Source: Pseudomonas sp. S09G 359
Lineage (GTDB): Bacteria > Pseudomonadota > Gammaproteobacteria > Pseudomonadales > Pseudomonadaceae
NCBI RefSeq assembly: GCF_002843605.1
Contig: NZ_CP025263.1
Location: 4,245,501-4,309,500, forward strand
Direction of reading: 5' to 3'
Length of the DNA stretch: 64,000 nucleotides
This document shows positions 17,783 through 27,935 of the stretch, in pieces; position 1 is the stretch's first letter; the number at the start of each line of letters is the position of its first letter. The notes beneath the pieces are model-generated. The model did no database searches and was not told where the DNA came from. It saw only the letters and a list, made by a program, of their open reading frames with translations. A program made the translations under genes and the position numbers.

Positions 17783-20700
17783 TTAGAAATCGCGTTTGTA
17801 GAAGATATCCAACGAGCTGGCCACGCCACTCGCCACTTCCAGATACACCTTCTTGCTCAGCAAATAGCGCAAGGCAATCGTGCTGGCCGGCTCGAACACC
17901 CCTACCCCGTAACGCAGGCTGAGTTTCTCGGTGATCTTGCCGCTGGCCACCACCGCCGTGGTGGTGCCGCTGCCCTGGGTGTCGAGGTCGAAGTCCTGAA
18001 TACCAAGCTTGTTGGCCAGGTCCGAAGTGACCCCGGCGCTGCCCATCAAGCCCAGCCCGAGGGCGGCTTGGGCGAGCATGTTGTTGTCTTCGCCAGTGGT
18101 GCTCAGCGGGCGCCCCAGTACCAGGTAGGACAGCGCCTGCTCCTGGCTCATGGCCGGCTCGGAGAAGATTTGCGTGGTGGGCTGCTCGGCGCTGCCGCTC
18201 AGGCGGATACCGGCGATCACGTCGTCGGTCTTGCGGATCGCTTCGATATCCAGATAGGGCTGGTCGAGCGGCCCGGCGAACAACAGCCGCGCGCGGCGCA
18301 CATCCAGCCGCTGGCCGTAGGCTCGGTAGCGCCCATCGTTGAGCCACAGCTCGCCACGGGTGTCCAGGTTGTCACCAATGTGCACATGCCCCTGCACCTT
18401 GGCGGTCAGGCCGAAGCCAGAAAAGTTGAGCCTGTCTTCGCCCACCACCACGTCGATATCCATGGCCATCGCCATCGGCGGCTTGCCTTCCTCGGTCTGG
18501 CTGCCAATGATCACCGTGTCATCCGAGACCTTGACCGTCGACGGCGGCAGCTCACGCACGGTGATGTCACCGCGCGGGATCTGCACTTTGCCGGCAATCG
18601 CCAGTTTGTCGTCTTTCAAGCTGATCTTCAGGTCCGGCGCCACTTCCAGCTCGGCGTAGGGCTCTACCGTGACCGGCAACTGCGCGCCTTGCAGGCTGAG
18701 GTCCACCGCCAGCGCCTGGGCCCAGTCGATCTGGCCCTTGAGGCTGCCCTGCCCGGCCTTGCCGCTGCGCCAGGCGCCGTTCAACTGCACGCTTTCGCCG
18801 GCGATCAACGCCTGCACGTTCAGGCCTTCGAGGCTGATGGGCAGTTCCGGCCCCGACATTTCGCCGCCGATCAGGTTGACGTTGCCGTTGACCTGCGGTG
18901 CCAGCAGCCCGCCGGAAATCCGCCCGCTGCCGTTGAGCTTGCCGTTGAGCTTTTCCACCATCGGCACAAACGGCCGCGCCACGGCGAGATCGAGGCCGGT
19001 AAGGCTGAAATTGCCGGTGATCGGCTTGTTTTTCGGCAACGGGTTGATCTGCGCCTGCAATACCAACTCGCCGAGCTTGCCACCCCGGAAATTCAGCTGG
19101 GTGTCGATACGCTTGGGGTTGAGGGTGGTTTCCAGCTTGAGGGTGTCATAGGGGAAATCCAGCCACTGGTCCTTGTCCTTGACGCGCAAGGTGCCGCCGC
19201 TGGCATCCACCGACACCACGCCCTTGGGGCCGCTGTCGGGCAGATCGAGTTGCACGTCGGCGTTGAGCTTGCCCTGCCAGGCGAAGTCCTTGGGCAAAAA
19301 CGCCGCCAGGCTGTCGATGGGGAACTGCTTGAGGTGGTAACGCAATTTTGGCTCGGGCATCAGGCGCTGGTCTTCACCGCACAGGCTGGCCGGGCCGGAC
19401 ACCCAGCAGTGCGCGGCGAAGGTCAGCTTGCCGTCGGCCAGGCGTTCGATTTTCGCCGGAGCTTGCAGCTTCCAGTCCTGGCCACCGGCCTGTACGTCAC
19501 CGCTGGCGAGGCGCCCGCGCCAGTTACCCTTATCGAGGTTGCCGTCCAGGGCCAGGGCCAGCTTGACCAAGGGCCCGGCCAGGTCCAGTTGGACCTTCTG
19601 GCTTTTGATATCGCCCTGGGCACTGGCGGTCAGCGTGCCGACCTGGGTCTCGCCGGCCTGGATGCCGCTGCCCTTGAGGTCGATTTTCGCGCGCTGGGCG
19701 CTGTCGAGGGTGGCGCCGAGGGTCAGGCTTTGCAGGCGGTTGTCGGCAAACGCCAGTTGCTGGCCCTTGAGGTCGAGCTTGCCTTGGGGCGCCTGGAGGC
19801 TGCCGGCCACGTCGAGGCGACCATTGACCTGCCCACGCAGCTGCGGCCACAGCTGGGCCAGGCGTGCCAGCTTGATATCAATCTGCCCTGCCAGCCGTTG
19901 TTGCAGGCTACCGCTGCCGTTAATGCGGTTATCACCCAAGCGGATATCCAGGTTGGCCAGGGTCCATTGCTCGCCCGCGCCTTCGGCCTTGGCCGCCAGC
20001 ACGGCGGTCTGGCCGCGCAGGCGGCCTTTAAGGTCAAGGTCGGCATTCAGCTTGAGTTGCTCGTTCTTGAACTCGCCCTTGCTGCGCAGCGGCCCGGCCA
20101 GCGTGCCCGGCAACTCGGCGACCCAGTAAGCCGGATTCAGCGCCGACAGGTCCAACGCCGTATCCCAGGCGATGCCGTCGGCGAACTGCAGGTTCAGGTG
20201 GCCTTCGGCCTTGCCTTGACCGGCGGTCAGTTTCAGCTCGGGCAGAAACACTTGCTGGAGATTACCGCTGAACGGCGTGACCAGATTGAACTTGCCGGCG
20301 GGGCCGTCGAGGTCGGCCTTGAGGTTGCCGAGGTAGTTGCCGTCCTTGTAAGAAACCTCACCATTGAATGTATGCAATACCACCTGTGGCTCGTCAATCA
20401 GCGGGTAGAGGCGATGCCAGGGAAAGTCCAGCCAATCGATCTTCGCATCGGCGCTGAAGCCCTGCTGCCAATCCAGCTGGGCACTGAGCTTGAGGCTCTG
20501 CTTGTCACCCGCCGTCAGATCCAGGCCGGCGATCTGCGCGCCCTTGGCGTCGACCTTGCCTTGCAGCAGCAAATCCACCGGGCCTTTTTCCGCCGGCAGC
20601 ACGGCCTTGCCCAGCAGTTGGTAACCGCTTTTCAGGTCGCCCTTGGCGGTCAGGTCGAGTTGATTGAGTTGTAGGGTGTCAGGCAGATCGGCGCTGGGTT

Positions 20701-21457
20701 TGAAGCCGTCTGCGGTGATGTGCAACTGGGCCGGCAGGTTTTCCGCCAGCGGTTGTAACTCACCCTTGAGCTTCGCCGGCAGATAGCCACTGCTGTCGGC
20801 ATCGAGCGTGAGGGTCTTAAGCAAGTCGCCATCAATCTTCAATGCCACCGTCCAAGGCGCGCCACCCGGCGCGTAAGGCAGGCTCAGATTGCCGCTGGCG
20901 CTTAATGGCCAGTCGCCGTTGGGCTGCAGCAGGCCGGCGAGGTCCAGCACCAGGTCATCGCGTTGCAGGTGCACCGAGTCGATCTGCATCCCGGCGGCCG
21001 TCCAGTGCGCCGCCAGTTGCAGGCCCTTGAGTTCCTCGCTGCCGTTAAACAGCAGGCTGCCGACGCGAACGTCGCCCAACTGGATGGCAACCGGCAATTT
21101 CAAGTCCGGCAGTGCGATGGGGCCGCTGCTGTCTTCGGTGCCGGGCGGGAATTGCAGGCTGACCTGCTCCACGTCCAGCTGATTGATACACAAGGTCATG
21201 CGCAGCAGGCACGCCGGCGACCAATCGAACATCGGCGCCTTGAGTTCGACGCGGCTGCTGTCCTGCTGCCACAGCAGATGATCGGCGCTCCACCGGCCAC
21301 CCAAATGGCCCTGGAAATTTTCTACGCTCAGCCCCGGTACACGCCCCAACGCCCAGCGGCTGCCCGCCTGGCTACCGAGCAGCGCCCACAGGGCCAGCAA
21401 CAGCACGGCGAGAATGCCAGATACGGCCAGCCCCGCAATTTTTACACCACGCATCAC
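17783..21457 (-). CDS. tamB: Translocation and assembly module protein TamB
   Basis: 1224-residue periplasm-spanning protein anchored by one N-terminal membrane helix (AVSGILAVLLLALWALLG, about residues 11-28). Most of the chain is repetitive beta-strand sequence of the AsmA-like/TamB type. The C-terminal 350 residues are the conserved TamB domain (for example GSAEQPTTQIFSEPAMSQEQ and LRYGVGVFEPASTIALRYLL). With TamA it helps insert outer-membrane proteins and is also implicated in phospholipid transport to the outer membrane. Its ATG overlaps the tamA stop in an ATGA, so the two are an operon. Confidence 0.95.
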   Translation of the reverse strand: MMRGVKIAGLAVSGILAVLLLALWALLGSQAGSRWALGRVPGLSVENFQGHLGGRWSADHLLWQQDSSRVELKAPMFDWSPACLLRMTLCINQLDVEQVSLQFPPGTEDSSGPIALPDLKLPVAIQLGDVRVGSLLFNGSEELKGLQLAAHWTAAGMQIDSVHLQRDDLVLDLAGLLQPNGDWPLSASGNLSLPYAPGGAPWTVALKIDGDLLKTLTLDADSSGYLPAKLKGELQPLAENLPAQLHITADGFKPSADLPDTLQLNQLDLTAKGDLKSGYQLLGKAVLPAEKGPVDLLLQGKVDAKGAQIAGLDLTAGDKQSLKLSAQLDWQQGFSADAKIDWLDFPWHRLYPLIDEPQVVLHTFNGEVSYKDGNYLGNLKADLDGPAGKFNLVTPFSGNLQQVFLPELKLTAGQGKAEGHLNLQFADGIAWDTALDLSALNPAYWVAELPGTLAGPLRSKGEFKNEQLKLNADLDLKGRLRGQTAVLAAKAEGAGEQWTLANLDIRLGDNRINGSGSLQQRLAGQIDIKLARLAQLWPQLRGQVNGRLDVAGSLQAPQGKLDLKGQQLAFADNRLQSLTLGATLDSAQRAKIDLKGSGIQAGETQVGTLTASAQGDIKSQKVQLDLAGPLVKLALALDGNLDKGNWRGRLASGDVQAGGQDWKLQAPAKIERLADGKLTFAAHCWVSGPASLCGEDQRLMPEPKLRYHLKQFPIDSLAAFLPKDFAWQGKLNADVQLDLPDSGPKGVVSVDASGGTLRVKDKDQWLDFPYDTLKLETTLNPKRIDTQLNFRGGKLGELVLQAQINPLPKNKPITGNFSLTGLDLAVARPFVPMVEKLNGKLNGSGRISGGLLAPQVNGNVNLIGGEMSGPELPISLEGLNVQALIAGESVQLNGAWRSGKAGQGSLKGQIDWAQALAVDLSLQGAQLPVTVEPYAELEVAPDLKISLKDDKLAIAGKVQIPRGDITVRELPPSTVKVSDDTVIIGSQTEEGKPPMAMAMDIDVVVGEDRLNFSGFGLTAKVQGHVHIGDNLDTRGELWLNDGRYRAYGQRLDVRRARLLFAGPLDQPYLDIEAIRKTDDVIAGIRLSGSAEQPTTQIFSEPAMSQEQALSYLVLGRPLSTTGEDNNMLAQAALGLGLMGSAGVTSDLANKLGIQDFDLDTQGSGTTTAVVASGKITEKLSLRYGVGVFEPASTIALRYLLSKKVYLEVASGVASSLDIFYKRDF

Positions 21458-23181
21458 AGCTCAGGCCCCATGGAAAAGTGCAATCGAATGCCGCCCGGGT
21501 CTTCCAGGGCATGGGCCAGGTCCAAGCGGATCGGCCCGACTGGCGAGACCCAACGGATGCCGACGCCGACGCCGGTTTTCAGGCTGGGCAATTCCAGGGT
21601 GTTGAAGGAGTTGCCCTGGTCGATAAAGGTCGCGATCCGCCATTTTTCGGCGATGGAATATTGATACTCGGCGCTCAGGGCCACCATGTAGCGGCCACCG
21701 ATGCGGTCGCCACGGTCGTTCTCCGGTGACAGCGTCTGGTACTCGTAGCCGCGCACACTCTGGTCACCACCGGCAAAGAAGCGCAGCGACGGCGGCACCG
21801 ATTTGTAGCCATTGGTGGCACTGCCGCCGACCTGGGCCCGGGCCAGGAAACGGTGGTTGTCCCACAGGGTAGTCAGGCCTTTGACCATGGCCGTGCCGTA
21901 CAGCAGGTTAGTGTCGGAGCCCAACCCCTCTTTGGCCACCTTGGTGTCGAATTGCAGGCGATAACCGTTGTGCGGGTCGATACGGTTATCGCTGCGCAGG
22001 TAGGAGTAACTGACACCCGGCATCACCAGGTTGCTGAGGCCCGAGTCGTTGCCCAGGCGATATTCTTCGCGCTGGTATTTCAATGAGGTCACGCGGGTCC
22101 AGCCACTGGGCAACTTGCTGTGCCATTCCGGGCCGACGGTGAGCAATTTACTCAGGGTGTCGGTGCCGGCCAGCTCTTCATTCTGGTAGCCGCCGGCAAA
22201 ACGCAGCTTGTCAGTGAGCGGCGGGTCCAGCGGAATGTCGTACCACAGGCCGACGTTTTGGCGGGGCGCCGACAGTTCGGCTTCCCAGCCATAGCTATGG
22301 CCTTGGGGGTTGACCCAGTGGCGCGCCCAATTGGCCTTGCCCCGTGGGCCGACGTCAGTGGAAAAACCCAGGCCCAGGCCCATGGTGCGAGGCTTGCGGG
22401 TTTCCAGATTGACCGCTACCGGGATCACGTCATTCGTGGAAGCGGCCGGCGCGGCGTCTACGCGCACGCCTTCGAAAAAGCCGCTGGCTTGCAGGTTCTG
22501 GTTGAGCTCGGCGATCAGCTCGGAATCGTATGGGGCGCCACTTTTAAACGGCACCATGCGTTGCAGCAGCTCTTCATCAAACGGCGTATCGCCGGCGAAA
22601 CTGACCTTGCCCAAGCTGTACCGCGGGCCGCTGTCGTAGATAAGTTCGATATCGGCCACGCCGGCCTGCGGGTCTACCGCCAGTTTTTGATTGATAAAAC
22701 GCCCGCTGAAAAAGCCGTAGCGCGAAGCCTGGTTCTGGATCAGACGCTTGGCGTCTTCGTAATGGCCGTGGTTGAGCACGGCGCCGGATTTGAGGTCGTC
22801 GCTGGCGGGCACACGAAATGCCTTGAGGTTCGCGGCCTCGCCGTCGACCCGGATGGTCACGTTGCGCAAATGCACCGGTTCGCCGGGGTCGATGGTGAGG
22901 ATCAGGCGCGGGTTCTTGCCGCCCTTCACATCACTCTCGATCTGTGGCTGATAGTAGCCCAGCGCCTGGGCCGCCTTGCGCGCCTGTTCTTCAGCGCCAC
23001 GGCTGAAGCGCAGCAAGGCTTCTTCATCACGATCGCCCACCCCGCCGATATAGCCTTCGATGTTGGCTTTCAACGCGTCGTTTGAGGGCTTGATCCGCAC
23101 GTCCAATTCGCTTTGCGCGAATGCGCCGCAGCTTGTGAACAGCAGAATCAAGCCGCTGGTAAATCTTCCTGGAAACTTCAT
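21454..23181 (-). CDS. tamA: Translocation and assembly module protein TamA
   Basis: 575-residue BamA-like outer-membrane protein. It has a signal peptide (MKFPGRFTSGLILLFTSCGA then FAQ), three POTRA domains (residues about 25-260, with EPVHLRNVTIRVDGEA and YSLGKVSFAGDTPFDEELLQ), and a 16-strand barrel. The barrel carries the diagnostic RFFAGGDQSVRGYEYQTLSP segment near residue 455 and ends in an aromatic-poor MGPEL. It partners with TamB, whose gene follows directly. Length is typical. Confidence 0.96.
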   Translation of the reverse strand: MKFPGRFTSGLILLFTSCGAFAQSELDVRIKPSNDALKANIEGYIGGVGDRDEEALLRFSRGAEEQARKAAQALGYYQPQIESDVKGGKNPRLILTIDPGEPVHLRNVTIRVDGEAANLKAFRVPASDDLKSGAVLNHGHYEDAKRLIQNQASRYGFFSGRFINQKLAVDPQAGVADIELIYDSGPRYSLGKVSFAGDTPFDEELLQRMVPFKSGAPYDSELIAELNQNLQASGFFEGVRVDAAPAASTNDVIPVAVNLETRKPRTMGLGLGFSTDVGPRGKANWARHWVNPQGHSYGWEAELSAPRQNVGLWYDIPLDPPLTDKLRFAGGYQNEELAGTDTLSKLLTVGPEWHSKLPSGWTRVTSLKYQREEYRLGNDSGLSNLVMPGVSYSYLRSDNRIDPHNGYRLQFDTKVAKEGLGSDTNLLYGTAMVKGLTTLWDNHRFLARAQVGGSATNGYKSVPPSLRFFAGGDQSVRGYEYQTLSPENDRGDRIGGRYMVALSAEYQYSIAEKWRIATFIDQGNSFNTLELPSLKTGVGVGIRWVSPVGPIRLDLAHALEDPGGIRLHFSMGPEL

Positions 23182-23245
23182 AAGCGCGGATGCTACACGA
23201 GCTGGGGAGAAACTTAGAACTCAGAAGATTCTGAAAAATTCTGAG

Positions 23246-23896
23246 TTAAGTCGTTACTGCATGTAAGACCTGTGGATTGGGATGGAAAAAAACATGTTCC
23301 AAAATAGGTCCTACCGCAACCTCACCGATCTCCTCATAACCCTGGCGCTTATAAAATTCCAGGTAACGTGAGTTACCCGTATCCAGCACCACACCGGACG
23401 AATGCGGGTCTTCGGCGCACCAGTTATGCACCGCCTCCAGCAACTGTTCCCCGTAGTGCTTGCCCTGGAACTGCGGGTGAATACCCAGCAGTGGCAACAC
23501 GTGCACCGACTCGCTCGGCAGGCAGGCCAGCACCGCGTGGTGGTAATCCAGATAACGCCGCGTACCGCGCACACCGGTGCTCAGCCACATGCGCAGTTGC
23601 CAGGCCCAACTTTCGGTAATCCCCAGGCGCCGTTGCGGTGGCGCGATCAGCGCGATGCCGATCAGCCGGTCATTCACGAACAAACCGATGGCAGGCAGCT
23701 TCTGGAAAAAGTGCTGTTTGACCAATTCGCGCACGGTGGCCCGCACCCGTTGCTCATACCCCGCACGCTCCGCTTCGAAGATGTAGGCGAACGTCGGCTC
23801 ATGCCGATAGGCCTGGTACAACAAGGAACGGGCTTCGCGGGAATAGCCGCTGTTAAGCAGGCGGATTTCGGCCACGGCAGTCGAAGTTTCAGGCAT
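23246..23896 (-). CDS. GNAT-family N-acetyltransferase
   Basis: 216-residue protein with the Gcn5-related acetyltransferase fold. The acetyl-CoA motif A reads LGIHPQFQGKHYGEQLLEAV near residue 140, with Q-G-K-H-Y-G in place of the consensus Q/R-x-x-G-x-G/A. Motif B (FYKRQGYEEIGE) follows near residue 188. The start at 23896 (MPETSTAV) has GGGAG nine bases upstream; an extended reading to 23920 lacks one. The substrate is unknown. It is followed by no partner gene in the same direction. Confidence 0.85.
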   Translation of the reverse strand: MPETSTAVAEIRLLNSGYSREARSLLYQAYRHEPTFAYIFEAERAGYEQRVRATVRELVKQHFFQKLPAIGLFVNDRLIGIALIAPPQRRLGITESWAWQLRMWLSTGVRGTRRYLDYHHAVLACLPSESVHVLPLLGIHPQFQGKHYGEQLLEAVHNWCAEDPHSSGVVLDTGNSRYLEFYKRQGYEEIGEVAVGPILEHVFFHPNPQVLHAVTT

Positions 23897-24065
23897 ACAG
23901 TCAATCTCCCTGGGCGCCACTCAAAAGATGGCGTTCTTATGGGTACGAACCTACGCAGCAGCAGTCGTTCCCAGACATTAGCAGCGCATCTGTCCTACCG
24001 CCACGCTGGCCCCCGCCCTACTTGTCGGCTAGCATCGCCCTTTTGCCAAGACTGGACTGCCGACC

Positions 24066-24878
24066 ATGAAAATCGTGTCTTTCAATATCAACGGGCTGCG
24101 CGCCCGCCCTCATCAGTTGGCGGCGCTGATCGAAAAGCATCAACCCGACGTGATCGGCCTGCAGGAAACCAAGGTTCACGATGACCAGTTCCCCCTGGCC
24201 GAAGTACAGGCCTTGGGCTATCACGTTTATTACCACGGGCAAAAAGGCCATTACGGCGTGGCCCTGCTCTCGCGCAAGGAAGCCTTGAGTGTGCACAAGG
24301 GCTTTGCCAGCGATGAAGAAGATGCCCAGCGCCGTTTTATCTGGGGCACCTTCGCCGATGAACACGGCAACCCGGTCACCATCATGAATGGCTACTTCCC
24401 CCAGGGCGAAAGCCGTGACCACCCGACCAAGTTCCCGGCCAAGAAACGTTTCTACGAAGACCTGCAGCAACTGCTGGAAAGCCAGTTCAGCAATGACCAG
24501 GCCCTGGTGGTGATGGGCGACGTGAATATTTCCCCGCAGGACTGCGATATCGGCATCGGCGCCGACAACGCCAAACGCTGGCTGAAAACCGGCAAGTGCA
24601 GCTTCCTGCCCGAAGAGCGTGAGTGGATGGAACGCCTCAAGAACTGGGGCCTGGTGGACAGCTTCCGGCACCTGAACCCGGATGTGGCCGACCGTTTCAG
24701 CTGGTTCGACTACCGCAGCCGTGGCTTTGAAGATGAGCCCAAGCGCGGCCTGCGGATTGACGTGATCATGGCCTCCAATGGCCTGTTGTCGCGGGTCAAG
24801 GATGCCGGCGTGGATTACGATTTGCGCGGTTTGGAGAAGCCCTCGGACCATGCGCCGATCTGGCTTGAACTGAGCTGA
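24066..24878 (+). CDS. xthA: Exodeoxyribonuclease III
   Basis: 270-residue Mg2+-dependent DNA-repair nuclease (AP endonuclease and 3'-5' exonuclease). All EEP-family motifs are present: [13 protein letters not shown] with the Asn, GLQETKVHD with the metal Glu near residue 35, [21 protein letters not shown] near residue 151, SWFDYRS, and RIDVIMAS with the final [10 protein letters not shown]. Length matches XthA. It is a single gene between a promoterless gap and a REPIN. Confidence 0.95.
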   Translation: MKIVSFNINGLRARPHQLAALIEKHQPDVIGLQETKVHDDQFPLAEVQALGYHVYYHGQKGHYGVALLSRKEALSVHKGFASDEEDAQRRFIWGTFADEHGNPVTIMNGYFPQGESRDHPTKFPAKKRFYEDLQQLLESQFSNDQALVVMGDVNISPQDCDIGIGADNAKRWLKTGKCSFLPEEREWMERLKNWGLVDSFRHLNPDVADRFSWFDYRSRGFEDEPKRGLRIDVIMASNGLLSRVKDAGVDYDLRGLEKPSDHAPIWLELS

Positions 24879-24902
24879 TCCTCGGATTTAACCGGATCAA
24901 AT

Positions 24903-24989
24903 GTGGGAGGGGGCTTGCCCCCGATAGCGGTGGGTCAGTTAGCGTATCAGTCACTGACACACTGCTATCGGGAGCAAGCCCCCTCCCAC
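24903..24989. repeat. REPIN, GTGGGAGGGGGCTTGCCCCC type
   Basis: Inverted REP pair 25 bp after the xthA stop, with one arm slightly degenerate (GGAGCAAGCCCCCTCCCAC). A likely 3'-end hairpin. Confidence 0.92.
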
Positions 24990-25076
24990 ATTAAGCCTTG
25001 CGGCGTGCCAGTCATATTTATGCAACCTGCCTGTCTTAGTCTCGCGGCACTCCCTTTGTCTTGAGAAGGTGCCGGC

Positions 25077-26408
25077 ATGATGCTGCGCGTTCTATTCCTG
25101 TGTTGCGTGATCGCCCTCCCCGCTGTGGCCGCCCCCCTGCCCGTTCCCGATCAAGGTCCTGCATTGCGCATCCAGGGCTCCAATACCATCGGCGCGGCAC
25201 TCGGGCCAGCGTTGGTCAAGGGACTGATGGAGCAACAGGGGCTACAGGCCGTGCACAGTGAGCCGGCCGCAGGGGCCAACGAACAACACGTGGTCGGCAA
25301 AACACGACAAGGCAAAACGGTGACTATCGAGGTGGCCGCCCATGGTTCCAGCACCGGTTTTACCGCGCTGAAAAAAGCCAGCGCCGATCTCGCCGCGTCT
25401 TCCCGCCCGATCAAGGACACTGAACTGGTCGACCTCGAGCCCCTCGGCGACCTGAAAAGCCCCGAGGCCGAGCAGGTGATCGCCATCGACGGCCTGGCAA
25501 TCATCCTCAACCCACAAAACCCGTTGAATACGTTGAACACCGAACAACTGGCGCAGATCTTCAATGGCGACGTCAGCACCTGGGAGGCACTCGGTGGCAT
25601 CGGCGGGGCCATCCATTTGTATGCCCGGGATGATCAATCCGGCACCTACGACACCTTCAAGGAACTGGTGCTGCGCCTGCGCGGCAAGCCGCTTGCTGCG
25701 TCCGCCAAGCGTTTCGAATCCAGCGAGGAGCTGTCCGACGCCGTGAGCCAGGACCCCCAGGGCATCGGCTTTATCGGCCTGCCGTATGTCCGCCAGGCCA
25801 AGGCGGTGGCGATTGTCGATGGCGACTCGCAACCGATGCTACCGCTCAACAGCCTGATTGCCACCGAGGATTACCCGCTGTCGCGCCGACTGTTTTTTTA
25901 CCTGCCGCCGTCGGCACACAATCCATGGGCCAAGGCGCTGGTGGACTTTACCCAGAGCAGCAAGGGCCAGGCGATTGTCGCCGCCAACGGCTTTATCGCC
26001 CAGCAGGTGCAGGCAATCGCGGTACAGCCACGCCCGTCGATGCCTGATGACTACCAAGCCATCGCCCGTGACGCCCAGCGCCTGACGGTAAATTTTCGTT
26101 TCGAAGAAGGCAGCGCCAGCCTCGACAACAAGGCCCGCCAGGATCTGCAGCGGGTGGTGGCGTACCTGAAAAACCACGACAAGCTGGATAAGCAGGTGAC
26201 GCTGGTGGGGTTTGGCGACGCCAAGGACGACCCGCAACGGGCGGCGCTGCTGTCGAAGCTGAGGGCGATGGCGGTGCGCCGGGAGTTGGTCAAGAACAGC
26301 GTGGTGCTGAGGGATATTCGTGGGTTCGGCGCGCAGATGCCGGTGGCGACGAATGCCGCGGATGAGGGCAGGATCAAGAATCGGCGGGTGGAGGTTTGGG
26401 TGTATTGA
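25077..26408 (+). CDS. Periplasmic phosphate-binding-like / OmpA fusion protein
   Basis: 443-residue exported protein joining two domains. Residues 1-19 are a signal peptide (cleavage near AVAA-PLP). Residues about 25-310 resemble PstS-type periplasmic binding proteins: RIQGSNTIGAALGPAL at the start, SSTGFTALKKASADLAASSR, and DDQSGTYDTFKELVL near residue 185. Residues about 335-443 are an OmpA-like peptidoglycan-binding domain (LTVNFRFEEGSASLDN, then GRIKNRRVEVWVY). It could be a solute-binding protein tethered to the cell wall. No transporter genes are next to it. The ligand is not known; phosphate is only suggested by similarity. Confidence 0.85.
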   Translation: MMLRVLFLCCVIALPAVAAPLPVPDQGPALRIQGSNTIGAALGPALVKGLMEQQGLQAVHSEPAAGANEQHVVGKTRQGKTVTIEVAAHGSSTGFTALKKASADLAASSRPIKDTELVDLEPLGDLKSPEAEQVIAIDGLAIILNPQNPLNTLNTEQLAQIFNGDVSTWEALGGIGGAIHLYARDDQSGTYDTFKELVLRLRGKPLAASAKRFESSEELSDAVSQDPQGIGFIGLPYVRQAKAVAIVDGDSQPMLPLNSLIATEDYPLSRRLFFYLPPSAHNPWAKALVDFTQSSKGQAIVAANGFIAQQVQAIAVQPRPSMPDDYQAIARDAQRLTVNFRFEEGSASLDNKARQDLQRVVAYLKNHDKLDKQVTLVGFGDAKDDPQRAALLSKLRAMAVRRELVKNSVVLRDIRGFGAQMPVATNAADEGRIKNRRVEVWVY

Positions 26409-26515
26409 GCCCTGAGGTTTGGGGTGTTTTTACTGGCCTCATCGGGGGCAAGTCGAATCGTCGCACCGCCCCTCCCACATTAGACTGCATTCCTACTTGA
26501 GAAATGCGGTCAAGT

Positions 26516-26545
26516 GTGGGAGCGGGCTTGCTCGCGAATGCAGGC
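26516..26545. repeat. Solitary REP half-element
   Basis: Single GTGGGAGCGGGCTTGCTCGC element just after the acyl-CoA dehydrogenase stop (minus strand). The stretch 26440-26487 holds remnants of the other REP type (CATCGGGGGCAAG and CCCCTCCCAC), so this gap contains decayed pieces rather than an intact REPIN. Confidence 0.8.
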
Positions 26546-26554
26546 GCCTCGGTC

Positions 26555-27784
26555 TCACTGCCCGCCGCGCATCAACTCTTTAGGCACATACTTGCCAATC
26601 TCAAACTTGCCGATCGCCGCGCGGTGCACTTCGTCCGGGCCATCGGCCAGGCGCAGGGTGCGTTGCATGGCGTACATGTAGGCCAGCGGGAAGTCGTTGG
26701 AAACCCCCGCGCCGCCGTGAATCTGGATCGCGCGGTCGATCACCTTCAGTGCCACGTTCGGCGCCACTACCTTGATCTGGGCGATTTCGCTTTTCGCCAC
26801 TTTGTTACCCACGGTGTCCATCATGTACGCCGCCTTCAAGGTCAGCAGGCGAGCCATGTCGATTTCCATGCGTGAATCGGCGATCTTGTCGATATTGCCG
26901 CCCAAACGTGCCAAGGGTTTACCGAACGCGGTACGGCTGACGGAGCGTTTGCACATCAGTTCCAGCGCACGCTCGGCCATGCCGATGGAGCGCATGCAGT
27001 GGTGGATACGGCCTGGGCCAAGGCGACCCTGGGCAATCTCGAAACCGCGACCCTCACCAAGCAGTACGTTTTCATACGGCACACGTACGTTGTCGAACAG
27101 CACTTCGGCGTGGCCGTGGGGCGCGTCGTCGTAGCCGAACACCGGCAGCGGGCGCACGATTTTTACCCCGGGCGTGTCCACCGGCACCAGGATCATCGAG
27201 TGCTGCTGGTGGCGCGGCGCATCCGGGTTGCTCAGGCCCATGAAGATCAGGATCTTGCAGCGCGGGTCGCAGGCGCCGGAGGTCCACCATTTCTTGCCGT
27301 TGATCACCCACTCGTCGCCCTGGCGTTCGGCGCGGGCGGCCATGTTGGTGGCGTCGGAGGACGCCACGTCGGGTTCGGTCATGGCGAACGCCGAACGGAT
27401 CTCGCCGCGCAGCAGCGGTTCCAGCCAGCGCTGTTTCTGCTCTTCGTTGGCGTAGCGCACCAGCACTTCCATGTTGCCAGTGTCGGGGGCGGAGCAGTTG
27501 AACGGCTCCGGGCCCAACAGCGAGCGGCCCATGATTTCGGCCAGCGGCGCGTACTCAAGGTTGGTCAGGCCGGCACCCAGCTCGGATTCCGGCAGGAACA
27601 GGTTCCACAGGCCTTCGGCCTTAGCCTTGGCCTTCAACTCTTCCATGATGGCGGTGGGCTGCCAGCGGTCGCCTTCGCTGACCTGGCGTTCGAACACCGG
27701 CTCGGCCGGGTAAACGTAAGCATCCATGAACGCAGTGACGCGTTCACGCAGTTCCTGAACCTTGGGCGAATAGGCGAAATCCAT
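26555..27784 (-). CDS. Acyl-CoA dehydrogenase family protein
   Basis: 409-residue FAD-dependent acyl-CoA dehydrogenase, close in length and sequence to the ACAD10/11-like bacterial group. Visible motifs are [16 protein letters not shown] (FAD/substrate segment, about residue 134), [17 protein letters not shown] [15 protein letters not shown] (about 160), and [18 protein letters not shown] near residue 355. It should oxidise an acyl-CoA at the alpha-beta bond. The substrate is not evident; no other beta-oxidation gene is beside it. It is transcribed divergently from a LysR-type regulator across 151 bp. Confidence 0.9.
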   Translation of the reverse strand: MDFAYSPKVQELRERVTAFMDAYVYPAEPVFERQVSEGDRWQPTAIMEELKAKAKAEGLWNLFLPESELGAGLTNLEYAPLAEIMGRSLLGPEPFNCSAPDTGNMEVLVRYANEEQKQRWLEPLLRGEIRSAFAMTEPDVASSDATNMAARAERQGDEWVINGKKWWTSGACDPRCKILIFMGLSNPDAPRHQQHSMILVPVDTPGVKIVRPLPVFGYDDAPHGHAEVLFDNVRVPYENVLLGEGRGFEIAQGRLGPGRIHHCMRSIGMAERALELMCKRSVSRTAFGKPLARLGGNIDKIADSRMEIDMARLLTLKAAYMMDTVGNKVAKSEIAQIKVVAPNVALKVIDRAIQIHGGAGVSNDFPLAYMYAMQRTLRLADGPDEVHRAAIGKFEIGKYVPKELMRGGQ

Positions 27785-27935
27785 GAGCAGCTCCCTTCTT
27801 TGAGAGGTTGTTTAGGTCATGCAATCGATGCTAGAACAGCGTTGATAATTTACCTAGCCTATTCTCGGCGTGTATTAACATTCATCACCGATATATGATC
27901 GGCGTATGAGCACCTAACAATAAGAGCGCAACGAA

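Noticed and set aside
18068..20674. 868-codon open frame antisense to tamB
   Set aside because: Low-complexity, no recognisable domains; caused by the GC-rich codon pattern of tamB.
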